Positions 1-7,760 of a stretch of DNA of 64,000 nt are shown piece after piece. The stretch spans positions 81,502-145,501 of the forward strand of contig DASZUS010000079.1 in NCBI GenBank assembly GCA_035547515.1. Reading direction: 5' to 3'. The translations under genes and the position numbers were made by a program. The stretch's first letter is position 1, and each line of letters opens with the position of its first letter. The notes beneath the pieces are model-generated. The model saw only the letters and a program-made list of their open reading frames with translations. It did not search any database and was not told the origin of the DNA. The DNA comes from DASZTV01 sp035547515. Its GTDB lineage: Bacteria > Actinomycetota > Actinomycetes > JAFAQI01.

Positions 1-757
1 GCTCGAGGGCGTCGCTCTCGTCGGCTGCCATGAAGTGCGCCACCCCGGACTTGGAGTTGTGGGTGTGCGCGCCGCCCAGGTCCTCCATCGTCACGTCCTC
101 GCCGGTGACCGTCTTGATCACGTCCGGGCCGGTGATGAACATGTGCGAGGTCTGGTCGACCATGATCGTGAAGTCCGTGATGGCGGGCGAGTACACCGCT
201 CCGCCGGCGCACGGGCCCATGATCAGCGAGATCTGCGGGATCACGCCGGACGCCATGACGTTGCGGTAGAAGATCTCGGCATACAGGCCGAGCGCCACGA
301 CGCCTTCCTGGATCCGGGCACCTCCGGAGTCGTTGAGGCCGACCACCGGGCAGCCGGTCTTCATGGCGAGGTCCATGACCTTGCAGATCTTCTCGCCGAA
401 GACCTCGCCGAGGGATCCGCCGAAGACGGTGAAGTCCTGGCTGAACACGCAGATCTGCCGGCCGTGCACGGTGCCGTACCCGGTGACCACCCCGTCGCCG
501 TAGGGGCGGTTGCCGTACATGTCGAAGTCGTGCGCGCGGTGGCGAGCGAAGGCATCGAGCTCGACGAACGACCCCGGATCGAGCAGTGCCTCGATCCGCT
601 CGCGAGCGGTCATCTTGCCTTTGGCGTGCTGCTTCTCGATCGCGGCCTGCGAGCCGGCGTGGACGGCATCATCGATGTGGCGCTCGAGCGCGGCGAGCCG
701 TCCCGCCGTCGTGCGGGGGTCGAGGCCGTCGGCGGGCGACGCGGGTTGTGCGGTCAT
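1..757 (-). CDS. accD5: Acyl-CoA carboxylase beta subunit (propionyl-CoA carboxylase type), partial
   Basis: Carboxyltransferase subunit of a biotin-dependent acyl-CoA carboxylase. It moves CO2 from carboxybiotin on a partner alpha subunit to propionyl-CoA (often also acetyl-CoA), giving methylmalonyl-CoA in the cytosol. The gene reads leftward and its 3' end lies outside the window; about 252 of the usual ~530 residues are present. ATG at 757 opens MTAQPASPADG. The visible part holds the N-terminal crotonase-fold half, with GGARIQEGV, GPCAGGAVYSPA and TGEDVTMEDLGGA, close to the PccB/AccD5 family. It diverges from birA, whose product biotinylates this type of complex; the same pairing (accD5/birA) is known in Mycobacterium. 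A -10 box ends 8 nt before the ATG, so the mRNA is probably leaderless. Substrate preference is inferred from family only. Confidence 0.93.
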   Translation of the reverse strand, partial: MTAQPASPADGLDPRTTAGRLAALERHIDDAVHAGSQAAIEKQHAKGKMTARERIEALLDPGSFVELDAFARHRAHDFDMYGNRPYGDGVVTGYGTVHGRQICVFSQDFTVFGGSLGEVFGEKICKVMDLAMKTGCPVVGLNDSGGARIQEGVVALGLYAEIFYRNVMASGVIPQISLIMGPCAGGAVYSPAITDFTIMVDQTSHMFITGPDVIKTVTGEDVTMEDLGGAHTHNSKSGVAHFMAADESDALE

Positions 758-764
758 GAGGCCG

Positions 765-771
765 TAGCGTA
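765..771. promoter_or_regulatory. Shared bidirectional -10 element TAGCGTA (accD5 and birA)
   Basis: Read rightward, TAGCGT (765-770) is a TAnnnT -10 box followed by 7 nt and the birA GTG at 778. Read leftward, TACGCT (771-766) is followed by 8 nt and the accD5 ATG at 757. The two boxes share five bases, so polymerase could open the same DNA for either gene but not both at once. Both messages would start at or next to their start codons. No convincing -35 is visible on either side. Confidence 0.65.
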
Positions 772-777
772 CGGCGC

Positions 778-1584
778 GTGCCGGCGAGCCGTTGGAGTGA
801 CCTGGCTCGGCCTCCGCTGTCGCAACAGCGGCTGCAGCGAGACCTGGCCGGGGACCTCTGGCGCGAGATCCGGGTCGTCGACACCACCGTCTCCACGAAC
901 GCCGATCTCGCACGCGAAGCAAGGTCCGGTGCGCCCGAGGGACTCGTGCTCGTCGCCGAGCACCAGACGTCGGGCAGGGGACGTCTCGACCGCCAGTGGG
1001 AGTCCCCACCACGCGCCGGGCTGACGTTCTCCGCGCTGCTTCGGCCATCGCTCGACCTGGCGCAGCTGAGTCTGCTCCCGCTGATCGCCGGGCTCGCAAC
1101 GGTTGAGGCGGTGTCCGCGGTCTGCGGCATCGAGACCATGCTCAAGTGGCCTAACGACGTGCTGGTCGACGGCCGCAAGCTGGCCGGCCTGCTGGTCGAG
1201 CTCGCCGGCGGCGCCGCCGTGATCGGCATCGGTATCAACGTCTCCACGCGCGAGGACGAGCTGCCGATCGAGCGAGCGACCAGCATCGCGCTCGCCGGCG
1301 GCGTGACCGACCGCGAGCCGCTGCTCAAAGAGGTGCTGCGCTCACTGGCTCGCCGGTACGAGAGCTGGCGATGGTCCGGCGACGCGGCGTCGGTGATGCC
1401 GACCTATCGCGAGAGATGCGAGACGATTGGTGCGGAGGTCGCGCTCGAGCTGCCTGGGGGAGACGTGGTGCACGGTACGGCGGTGGACGTCGACGACACC
1501 GGCCGGCTGGTGGTCGCCGATCCCGAGACCGGGAAACGGCAGGCCTGGCTGGTGGGCGACGTGACACACGCACGGAGGGCATAA
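778..1584 (+). CDS. birA: Biotin--[acetyl-CoA-carboxylase] ligase
   Basis: Makes biotinyl-5'-AMP and transfers biotin to the lysine of carboxylase biotin-carrier domains. 268 residues. The biotin/ATP-binding motif GRGRLDRQWESP is at about 66-77 and KWPNDV at about 123-128, followed by the small C-terminal SH3-like domain (LELPGGDVVHG near 220). No N-terminal helix-turn-helix is present, so this is the monofunctional ligase, not the E. coli-type repressor. The start is GTG at 778, placed 7 nt after a TAGCGT -10 box, so the transcript is likely leaderless. Divergent from accD5, and directly followed (0 nt) by the PH-domain gene, the same order as Rv3280-Rv3279c-Rv3278c in M. tuberculosis. Confidence 0.95.
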   Translation: MPASRWSDLARPPLSQQRLQRDLAGDLWREIRVVDTTVSTNADLAREARSGAPEGLVLVAEHQTSGRGRLDRQWESPPRAGLTFSALLRPSLDLAQLSLLPLIAGLATVEAVSAVCGIETMLKWPNDVLVDGRKLAGLLVELAGGAAVIGIGINVSTREDELPIERATSIALAGGVTDREPLLKEVLRSLARRYESWRWSGDAASVMPTYRERCETIGAEVALELPGGDVVHGTAVDVDDTGRLVVADPETGKRQAWLVGDVTHARRA

Positions 1585-2085
1585 GTGGGTTTCCCGGAGA
1601 ACATCCTCGACAGCGACGAGCACGTCGTCCGCAACCTCCGCCCGCACTGGCGCCGGGTCGCCGGACCGGTGGTTCTTGCGCCGATCGTGGTTGGCCTGGC
1701 GTCGTACGGCTGGTTCTCCCTGCCTGACGACTCGGCGCGCAAGGTGCTGCGCTGGGTGATCTTCGTCGTAGCGCTGGTGATCCTGCTCTGGTGGTCGGTT
1801 CGGCCTTTCCTGTTCTGGTTGACGACGCGGTACGTCGTCACCGACCGCCGGGTGCTGATGCGCCGCGGCGTCCTGTCCCGCAACGGCCGCGACGTACCCC
1901 TCACCCGGATCAACGACGTCTCCTTCAACCGCACGATCGTCGAGCGGCTGTTCGGCTCGGGCACCCTCGTGATCGAGTCGGCCGGCGACCGCGGGCAGGT
2001 GTCGCTCAACGACGTGCCGCACGTCGAAGAGGTGCAGCGCGACATCTACCGCCTCGTCGAGGACGAGGCGCAGCGGCTTCGTTGA
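1585..2085 (+). CDS. PH-domain membrane protein (bacterial PH, YdbS-like)
   Basis: Small membrane protein of 166 residues, orthologous in position to Rv3278c. Residues about 25-45 and 53-73 are two hydrophobic segments. The rest is a bacterial pleckstrin-homology domain, with the characteristic YVVTDRRVLMRRGVLSR segment and then PLTRINDVSFN. Bacterial PH domains of this type are structural and their ligand is unknown. The start is GTG at 1585, immediately after the birA stop, so translation is probably coupled to birA. No catalytic motif is visible, and a link to biotin metabolism is suggested only by the conserved neighbourhood. Confidence 0.85.
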   Translation: MGFPENILDSDEHVVRNLRPHWRRVAGPVVLAPIVVGLASYGWFSLPDDSARKVLRWVIFVVALVILLWWSVRPFLFWLTTRYVVTDRRVLMRRGVLSRNGRDVPLTRINDVSFNRTIVERLFGSGTLVIESAGDRGQVSLNDVPHVEEVQRDIYRLVEDEAQRLR

Positions 2086-2119
2086 GCTCGCGAGTTTCTG
2101 AGTTCGCTTTGATGGTCGC

Positions 2120-3805
2120 GTGGAGACGCTGACCTTCCCGGTTCCCGGCCGTCGCGGTTGGGCGCTGGTGACCCTGCTGTTCTCCGCCACGGCGCTCGCG
2201 CTTGCAGCGGCGGCCGAAGGCTGGCAGTGGGTCGTCGTCGGCTCGTTGCTCGCCGCCTTCGCGGCGGAGCTGGTGGCCGCGCGGTTCGCGCCTCGGGCGC
2301 TCGAGCTGATGGCCGAGTCGGGGCTCGCGATGCCGATCCGGCTCGCGCTCGCACTGTTGGCGGTCGTGCTGCTCGCCGCCACCACCGCGGCGACCCCGCT
2401 CACGGCTGGGGCGGCAGTCGCTGCCGCGCTCGTCGTCATTGCGGCCGCGGGGCTCGAACGGCTGCGGATGTGGGTGGTGCGGATCCGCCGGGTCCCGCTG
2501 CGGGCGCGACGGCTCGACCTCGGCGAGTTCCGGCTTCCCCCCAAGGCGCCTCGGCTCGCGATGGCGCCGATGGGCCTCGACGCCGGGTTCCCGCTGCTTG
2601 CCGCGATCGGGCTGGCGGTGTCGGCGCAAGCAGGTGGGACCCTCGCGGGCGCGATCGGTCTCGCGCTCGCCGCACTCGGCGCGCTGCTGTCACCAGCGGT
2701 GCTCGGGGTGCTGGTCAGGCGTGACCTGCGATCGAAGCTTCGCGAGCGCGCGGTAGTCGCGACGTCGGCCGCCGTCGAGCGGCTGCGCCCTGAGGTGATC
2801 CTCTACTTCGCCGGGTCGGTGGAGGAGCTCTACCAGCTGCGGATGTGGTTCGCGCCCGTCGCCAAGCTGCAGCGCCGGACGCTGGTCGTGGTGCGCAGCG
2901 ACCTCGCGATGGACCTGCTCGACCGGGTGCCGTTCCCGGTGGTGTCCTCGCCGTACAACGGGATGATCGACGCCCTGCCACTGCCGCCTCGGGTCGTGAC
3001 GCTGTTCCCGACGCACAGCGGCAACAACCTGTCGATGGTGCGCCGACGGGAGACCTACTGCGTCTTCGTCGGGCACGGCGACAGCGACAAGCCGGACAGC
3101 TCCAATCCCTACGCCCGCCTCTACGACGAGGTCTGGGTGGCTGGTCCCCTCGGCCGCCGGCGCTATGCGGAGGCAGCGGTCGGCGTCCGCGACGAGGCGA
3201 TCCACGAGGTCGGCCGGCCGCAGTTCGTCCCCTCGCAGGAGCCGTTGCCGCAGCCGCCGGTCATCGTCTACGCGCCGACCTGGGAGGGATGGGGCGGCGA
3301 TGACCACCACAGCTCGTTGGCACACGCCGGGCTGGCGGTGGTGGACGCGCTCCGCGCGGTTCCCGGCATCACGCTGCAGTACCGGCCGCATCCGCTGACC
3401 GGGGTGCGCGATCCCGGTGTACGGCGCGTCAACGAGGAGATCATCGAACGCGTGGGACGGGTACCCGAGGGCGAGCGGATCGAGGTGACGTTCGGCCGCG
3501 CCGCCGGGCTGATCACCGATGTGTCCAGCACCGTCTCGGAGTACCTTCCCTTCGACCGGCCCTATGCCCTCATCGACACCAGGCCACTCGGGCGCCGCGC
3601 CTATACGAAGCGATTCCCGTCGACGGCCGGCGCCTTCTTGCTCGGCCCGGACCTGGCCGGGCTCGATGGCTTCCTCGACGCCGCCCGCGGCGCCAAGGAC
3701 CCGACCGCCCGGGCTCGGCGTGCGCTGATCGCCGACGCGCTCGGCGATCCTGCTACCTCCCAGGAGCGATTCGCGGCGGCCGTCGAGCGGGCGCTGTCGG
3801 CATGA
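2120..3805 (+). CDS. Membrane protein with CDP-glycerol glycerophosphotransferase-like domain
   Basis: 561 residues. The first ~200 contain about six hydrophobic segments in three pairs, a polytopic membrane domain. From about residue 230 to the end there is a cytosolic domain resembling CDP-glycerol:glycerophosphotransferases (TagB/TagF, GT-B fold): a FPTHSGNNLS segment, then GHGDSDKP, VIVYAPTWEGWGG, a YRPHPLTG segment and TDVSSTVSEYLPFDRP. The last two match the conserved histidine-containing and DxSS-type donor-binding motifs of this family. Such enzymes polymerise glycerol- or ribitol-phosphate chains in wall teichoic acid-type polymers; the substrate here cannot be told. The start is GTG at 2120 with a weak TTTGAT box 6 nt before. 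The end overlaps the adenylate cyclase start by 4 nt (ATGA). This gene is absent from the corresponding M. tuberculosis block. Confidence 0.75.
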   Translation: METLTFPVPGRRGWALVTLLFSATALALAAAAEGWQWVVVGSLLAAFAAELVAARFAPRALELMAESGLAMPIRLALALLAVVLLAATTAATPLTAGAAVAAALVVIAAAGLERLRMWVVRIRRVPLRARRLDLGEFRLPPKAPRLAMAPMGLDAGFPLLAAIGLAVSAQAGGTLAGAIGLALAALGALLSPAVLGVLVRRDLRSKLRERAVVATSAAVERLRPEVILYFAGSVEELYQLRMWFAPVAKLQRRTLVVVRSDLAMDLLDRVPFPVVSSPYNGMIDALPLPPRVVTLFPTHSGNNLSMVRRRETYCVFVGHGDSDKPDSSNPYARLYDEVWVAGPLGRRRYAEAAVGVRDEAIHEVGRPQFVPSQEPLPQPPVIVYAPTWEGWGGDDHHSSLAHAGLAVVDALRAVPGITLQYRPHPLTGVRDPGVRRVNEEIIERVGRVPEGERIEVTFGRAAGLITDVSSTVSEYLPFDRPYALIDTRPLGRRAYTKRFPSTAGAFLLGPDLAGLDGFLDAARGAKDPTARARRALIADALGDPATSQERFAAAVERALSA

Positions 3806-4782
3806 CAGAGCCGCTGGACCAGTTCGACCCCGCGGAGCTCGAGCGTGAGCTGCTCGGCGGTGAGCGGCGCTACACCCGCGGCGAGGTCGCCGAGCTCACC
3901 GGGGTTCCCATCGAGCGATGCACCGAGCTCTGGAACGCGCTCGGCTTCGCCGACGTGGACGACGGGGTACGCGCCTTCACCGACCGTGACGTCTGGGCCG
4001 TGCAGACCGTCACCGCGCTTGGGGACGCTGGTTGGCTCGACCCCGAGCTGCAGGTGTCGATGGCCAGGGCACTCGGGCAGTCGCTGTCGCGTCTCGCCGA
4101 CTGGCAGCTGGCCGCCATCGGGCTGATGATCGATCCGGAGGCGGCGCCGGACCAGGCGATGCACCGCGCCGAGGAGCTGGTCCCGGTGGTCGAGCAGCTG
4201 ATCGGCTATGTCTGGCGCCGCCACCTGGCCGCCGCCGCCGGCCGCGCGCTTGCCGCCGGGATCGACGAGTTCGCCTCCAGCACGCTCGCCGTCGGGTTCG
4301 CTGATCTGGTCGGCTTCACGAGCCTGACCCGCGAGATCGACGAGCACGAGCTCGGCGTACTGGTCGAGCGTTTCGAAGGTCTCGCTTCGGACATCGTCGC
4401 GACCGGCGGCGGCCGGGTGATCAAGACGATCGGCGACGAGATCCTGTTCGTCGCTGATGACGCCGCGACGGCCGCCGAGCTCGGAATCCGGCTGGCCGAG
4501 CAGGTGCCGCACCACGCGGCGTTGCCGGAGCTTCGCGTCGGCATGGCCTATGGGACGGTCCTGTCCCGTTTGGGAGACGTGTACGGCGAGCCGGTCAACA
4601 TCGCGAGCCGGCTTACGTCGATCGCGCGGCCAGGGTCCGTTCTCGTCGACCGGGCGTTCGCCGAAGAGCTTCATGGCGACCCCGCGTGGCGGCTGCGCCG
4701 GGTGCCTCCGCGCCCGGTGCGCGGCTACGCCCTGCTGCAGCCGCTGCGGCTGCGCCGCGCCGACGTAGCCTCGTCCGAATGA
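3802..4782 (+). CDS. Class III adenylate cyclase with N-terminal regulatory domain (Rv1264-like)
   Basis: Converts ATP to cAMP. 326 residues. Residues 1-155 form an all-helical domain like the autoinhibitory, pH-responsive domain of Rv1264; 160-300 form the catalytic homology domain. All catalytic positions are visible: metal-binding D168 (GFADLVGFT) and D212 (GDEILFV), the adenine-selecting pair K208 (VIKTIGDE) and D259 (GDVYGEP), and transition-state N266 and R270 (NIASR). The K/D pair predicts ATP, not GTP. No membrane segments, so it is soluble. ATG at 3802 overlaps the stop of the membrane transferase (ATGA), so cyclase synthesis is probably tied to that envelope enzyme. The 3' end overlaps the next gene by another ATGA. 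Confidence 0.92.
   Translation: MTEPLDQFDPAELERELLGGERRYTRGEVAELTGVPIERCTELWNALGFADVDDGVRAFTDRDVWAVQTVTALGDAGWLDPELQVSMARALGQSLSRLADWQLAAIGLMIDPEAAPDQAMHRAEELVPVVEQLIGYVWRRHLAAAAGRALAAGIDEFASSTLAVGFADLVGFTSLTREIDEHELGVLVERFEGLASDIVATGGGRVIKTIGDEILFVADDAATAAELGIRLAEQVPHHAALPELRVGMAYGTVLSRLGDVYGEPVNIASRLTSIARPGSVLVDRAFAEELHGDPAWRLRRVPPRPVRGYALLQPLRLRRADVASSE
4766..4771 (+). promoter_or_regulatory. Leaderless -10 box TAGCCT for HMG-CoA lyase
   Basis: TAGCCT lies inside the cyclase 3' end, 7 nt before the ATG at 4779, so the lyase can be transcribed separately from the upstream genes. Confidence 0.5.
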
Positions 4783-5693
4783 GCGACCTGCCCGCTGCGG
4801 TCAGCCTTCGCGAGGTCGGCCCGCGCGACGGGCTGCAGAACGAAGCGCCGGTGTCCACGCAGGCCAAGGTCGAGCTGCTCGACGCACTCTCCGCCACCGG
4901 CGTCGGGCGGATCGAGGCGGTCAGCTTCGTCTCCCCGAAGGCGATCCCGCAGATGGCCGACGCGGACGAGGTGTGGGCCGGGATCGCGCGCAACGCCGAC
5001 GTCCGCTACTCGGCGCTGGTGCCGAACCTGCGCGGTGCGCAGCGGGCGCTCACGGCCGGCTTCCGTGAGATCGAGGTCGTCGTGTCCGCCTCCGACACGC
5101 ACAACCGAAAGAACGTCAACCGCAGCACCGAGGAGTCACTCGACGAGATCGCTGAGCTGATCGCGACCGCGCACGATGCCGGGGCGAAGGTCCAGGTGGT
5201 GGTCGCGACGGCGTGGGGCTGTCCGTATGAAGGAGACCTCCCGGTCGAGCGGGTGGTTTCGGTCGCCGGCCGCGCGCTGCGGGACGGGGCCGACGGCATC
5301 TCCTTCGGTGACACCACTGGCATGGCAACCCCCGGCCGGGTGACGCGGCTGATCGGCGAGCTGCGGATGGCGCACCCCGATGCGGCGGTCAACCTGCACT
5401 TCCACAACACCCGCGGGACGGGTCTCGCCAACGTGGTCGCCGCCCTGCAGCTCGGCGTCGACGACTTCGACGCCAGCGTCGGCGGGCTCGGCGGCTGCCC
5501 GTACGCCCCCGGCGCCAGCGGCAACGTCGCGAGCGAGGAGCTGATTCACATGGTCGAGGACATGGGTGTCGCGACCGGGGTCGACCTCGAGGCGATGATC
5601 GACGCCGCCGCGACTGCCGAGCGCATCGTCGGCCGAACCTTGCCGAGCCAGGTTCTGCGCGCGGGCCCGCGCACCAGGCTCACCGCCCCTTGA
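4779..5693 (+). CDS. mvaB: Hydroxymethylglutaryl-CoA lyase
   Basis: Splits 3-hydroxy-3-methylglutaryl-CoA into acetoacetate and acetyl-CoA, the last step of leucine breakdown. 304 residues, a TIM barrel of the HMGL-like family. Visible signatures are REVGPRDGLQNE near the N-terminus (metal and substrate site), FGDTTGMATP, the metal-ligand HFHNTRG, and the signature GLGGCPYAPGASGN with the catalytic cysteine. An in-frame ATG further upstream would lie deep in the cyclase gene; ATG at 4779 gives the family N-terminus, overlaps the cyclase stop (ATGA) and has a -10 box 7 nt before. Acetoacetate produced here could be reused by the acetoacetyl-CoA synthetase at 23.7 kb. Confidence 0.95.
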   Translation: MSDLPAAVSLREVGPRDGLQNEAPVSTQAKVELLDALSATGVGRIEAVSFVSPKAIPQMADADEVWAGIARNADVRYSALVPNLRGAQRALTAGFREIEVVVSASDTHNRKNVNRSTEESLDEIAELIATAHDAGAKVQVVVATAWGCPYEGDLPVERVVSVAGRALRDGADGISFGDTTGMATPGRVTRLIGELRMAHPDAAVNLHFHNTRGTGLANVVAALQLGVDDFDASVGGLGGCPYAPGASGNVASEELIHMVEDMGVATGVDLEAMIDAAATAERIVGRTLPSQVLRAGPRTRLTAP

Positions 5694-6211
5694 GCGCGCC
5701 GGGGGGCACGACGCCGGTCGCGATTCGTTATGCGGTGCGCGACGACCTTGCCGCGCTGACTGCCATCTACAACCACTACGTTGTGCACACCGCGGCCACG
5801 TTCGACATCGAGCCGTTCGAAGTGTCCGCGCGCGAGGAGTGGTTCGCGCACTACGCGCGGACCGGGCCGCACCGGCTGCTCGTCGCCGTGGAGGGCCGGG
5901 AGGTCGTCGGCTATGCGTGCAGCAGCCGGTTCCGCCCGAAGCCGGCGTACGACCCGTCCATCGAGGTGACGGTCTACCTGCATCCGAGAGCGACGGCGGC
6001 GGGTGTCGGTACCGCGCTCTACGACCGGCTGTTCGCCGAGCTGGCGGGCGAGGGCCTGCATCGGGCGTACGCCGTGATCTCCTTGCCCAACCCGGCGTCG
6101 GTCGCGCTGCACCGCAAGTTCGGGTTCGTCGATGCGGGGACGCTGACCCAGTGCGGACGCAAGTTCGACCAGTGGTGGGACGTGCTCTACATGGAACGTC
6201 CGATCGGCTGA
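5690..6211 (+). CDS. GNAT family N-acetyltransferase (phosphinothricin acetyltransferase-like)
   Basis: 173 residues, one complete GNAT domain that transfers an acetyl group from acetyl-CoA to an amine. It follows the Pat/MnaT type: VRDDLAALTAIYNHYV at the N-terminus, then a conserved EVTVYLHP strand, the acetyl-CoA loop around ATAAGVGTALY, and SVALHRKFGFVDAGTL near the C-terminus. Members acetylate phosphinothricin, methionine sulfone or related compounds; the substrate here is not known. The start is a TTG at 5690 overlapping the mvaB stop (TTGA), so it is expected to be translated by coupling. Confidence 0.85.
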   Translation: MSAPGGTTPVAIRYAVRDDLAALTAIYNHYVVHTAATFDIEPFEVSAREEWFAHYARTGPHRLLVAVEGREVVGYACSSRFRPKPAYDPSIEVTVYLHPRATAAGVGTALYDRLFAELAGEGLHRAYAVISLPNPASVALHRKFGFVDAGTLTQCGRKFDQWWDVLYMERPIG

Positions 6212-6218
6212 GCTCGCC

Positions 6219-6224
6219 TAGTCT
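6219..6224 (+). promoter_or_regulatory. Leaderless -10 box TAGTCT for second carboxyltransferase
   Basis: TAGTCT sits 7 nt before the GTG at 6232, in the short gap after the acetyltransferase gene. Confidence 0.5.
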
Positions 6225-6231
6225 CGCCGTC

Positions 6232-7749
6232 GTGACGGACATCCAGAAGCTTCGCGAGCGGATCGAGCGAGGAGGCGCGGAGAAGTACCACGCGGCCAAC
6301 GCGGAGCGCGGCAAGCTGTTCGCGCGCGAGCGGATCCGGTTGCTGGTCGACGAAGGGTCCTTCGTCGAGGACGGGTTGTTCGCCAACGCGGTCGCGGAGG
6401 ACTTGCCCGCCGACGGCGTGGTCACCGGCACGGCGCGCATCGACGGTCGTCCGGTCTGCCTGATGGCCAACGACTCCACGGTCAAGGCCGGTTCGTGGGG
6501 TGCGCGCACCGTCGAGAAGATCGTGCGGATCATCGAGCGCGCCCTGACCCTCGGCGTACCGATGGTGTGGCTGGTCGACTCCGCCGGCGCGCGGATCACC
6601 GACCAGGTGCAGATGTTCCCGGGCCGCCGCGGCGCGGGGCGGATCTTCTACAACCAGGTCAAGGCGAGCGGTGCGATCCCTCAGGTCTGCGCGCTGTTCG
6701 GGCCGAGTGCCGCGGGCGGCGCCTACATCCCGGCGTTCTGCGACGTCGTCGTGATGGTGGACAGGAACGCGTCGATGTACCTCGGGTCCGCCCGCATGGT
6801 CGAGATGGTTGTCGGCGAGAAGACGACGCTCGAGGAGATGGGCGGCGCGCGGATGCACTGCAGCGTCTCCGGCGTCGGTCACTTCCTGGCCCCCGACGAG
6901 CCTGCCGCGATCGAGACGGTCCGCCGCTACCTGTCCTACCTGCCGTCGAACTGGGAGGGCGAGGCGCCGGCGATCGATGCGATGCCGGCCGGCAAGGGTG
7001 ACTTGAGGGCGCTGGTTCCGGACAGCGAGCGCCAGGCTTACGACATGCGGCGCTACATCACCGCGCTGCTGGACGAGGGCTCGTTCTTCCAGATCCACGA
7101 GCTGTGGGCGAAAGAGATCGTCGTCGGCTTCGGCCGGCTCGACGGGCAGGCGATCGGGGTCGTCGCCAACAACCCGATGGTCAAGGGCGGCGTGCTGTTC
7201 GTCGACTCCGCGGACAAGGCGGCCCGGTTCATCCAGCTCTGCGACGCCTTCAACATCCCGTTGCTGTTCCTCGCCGACGTACCCGGCTTCATGGTTGGTA
7301 CGGCGGTGGAGCGCGAGGGCATCATCCGTCACGGCGCGAAGCTCATCACCGCCGTGTGTGAGGCGACGGTCCCCAAGATCTCGGTCATCGTGCGCAAGGC
7401 CTACGGCGCGGGGCTCTACGCGATGGCGGGACCGGCGTTCGGCACTGACGCCACCATCGCGCTGCCCACGGCGAAGATCGCGGTGATGGGGGCTGAGGCA
7501 GCGGTCAATGCCGTGCACTACAACCGGATCCAGGCGATCGCCGACAAGTCCGAACGCGAGCAGCTCGTCGCCAATCTGAGGGCTGAGTACGACGAGGACA
7601 TCGACGTCGTGCGGCTTGCCAGCGAGCTCGTCGTGGACGCGATCGTCGAGCCGGAGGAGCTACGCGCCAACCTCATCGCGCGCTTCGCGACGTGTCGCGG
7701 CAAGCAGCGGACCTTCGCGCGTCGTCGTCACGGAGTGACGCCAGTCTGA
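6232..7749 (+). CDS. Acyl-CoA carboxylase beta subunit (second carboxyltransferase)
   Basis: 505-residue biotin-dependent carboxyltransferase, full length for the family, with both crotonase-fold halves. The N-half carries LVDSAGARITDQ and GPSAAGGAYIPAF; the C-half carries FVDSADKAARFIQLCDAF, PLLFLADVPGFMVGT and KAYGAGLYAM. It differs clearly from the AccD5-type protein at the left edge (MYLGSARMVEMVVGEK where AccD5 has the GPDV segment), so the substrate differs too. Methylcrotonyl-CoA would fit, because HMG-CoA lyase is two genes upstream, but that is inference from context. No biotin carboxylase/carrier alpha subunit is in the window. An upstream in-frame start would run through the acetyltransferase gene; GTG at 6232 follows a -10 box and fits the family. 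Confidence 0.9.
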   Translation: MTDIQKLRERIERGGAEKYHAANAERGKLFARERIRLLVDEGSFVEDGLFANAVAEDLPADGVVTGTARIDGRPVCLMANDSTVKAGSWGARTVEKIVRIIERALTLGVPMVWLVDSAGARITDQVQMFPGRRGAGRIFYNQVKASGAIPQVCALFGPSAAGGAYIPAFCDVVVMVDRNASMYLGSARMVEMVVGEKTTLEEMGGARMHCSVSGVGHFLAPDEPAAIETVRRYLSYLPSNWEGEAPAIDAMPAGKGDLRALVPDSERQAYDMRRYITALLDEGSFFQIHELWAKEIVVGFGRLDGQAIGVVANNPMVKGGVLFVDSADKAARFIQLCDAFNIPLLFLADVPGFMVGTAVEREGIIRHGAKLITAVCEATVPKISVIVRKAYGAGLYAMAGPAFGTDATIALPTAKIAVMGAEAAVNAVHYNRIQAIADKSEREQLVANLRAEYDEDIDVVRLASELVVDAIVEPEELRANLIARFATCRGKQRTFARRRHGVTPV

Positions 7750-7760
7750 GTCGGTACCGG

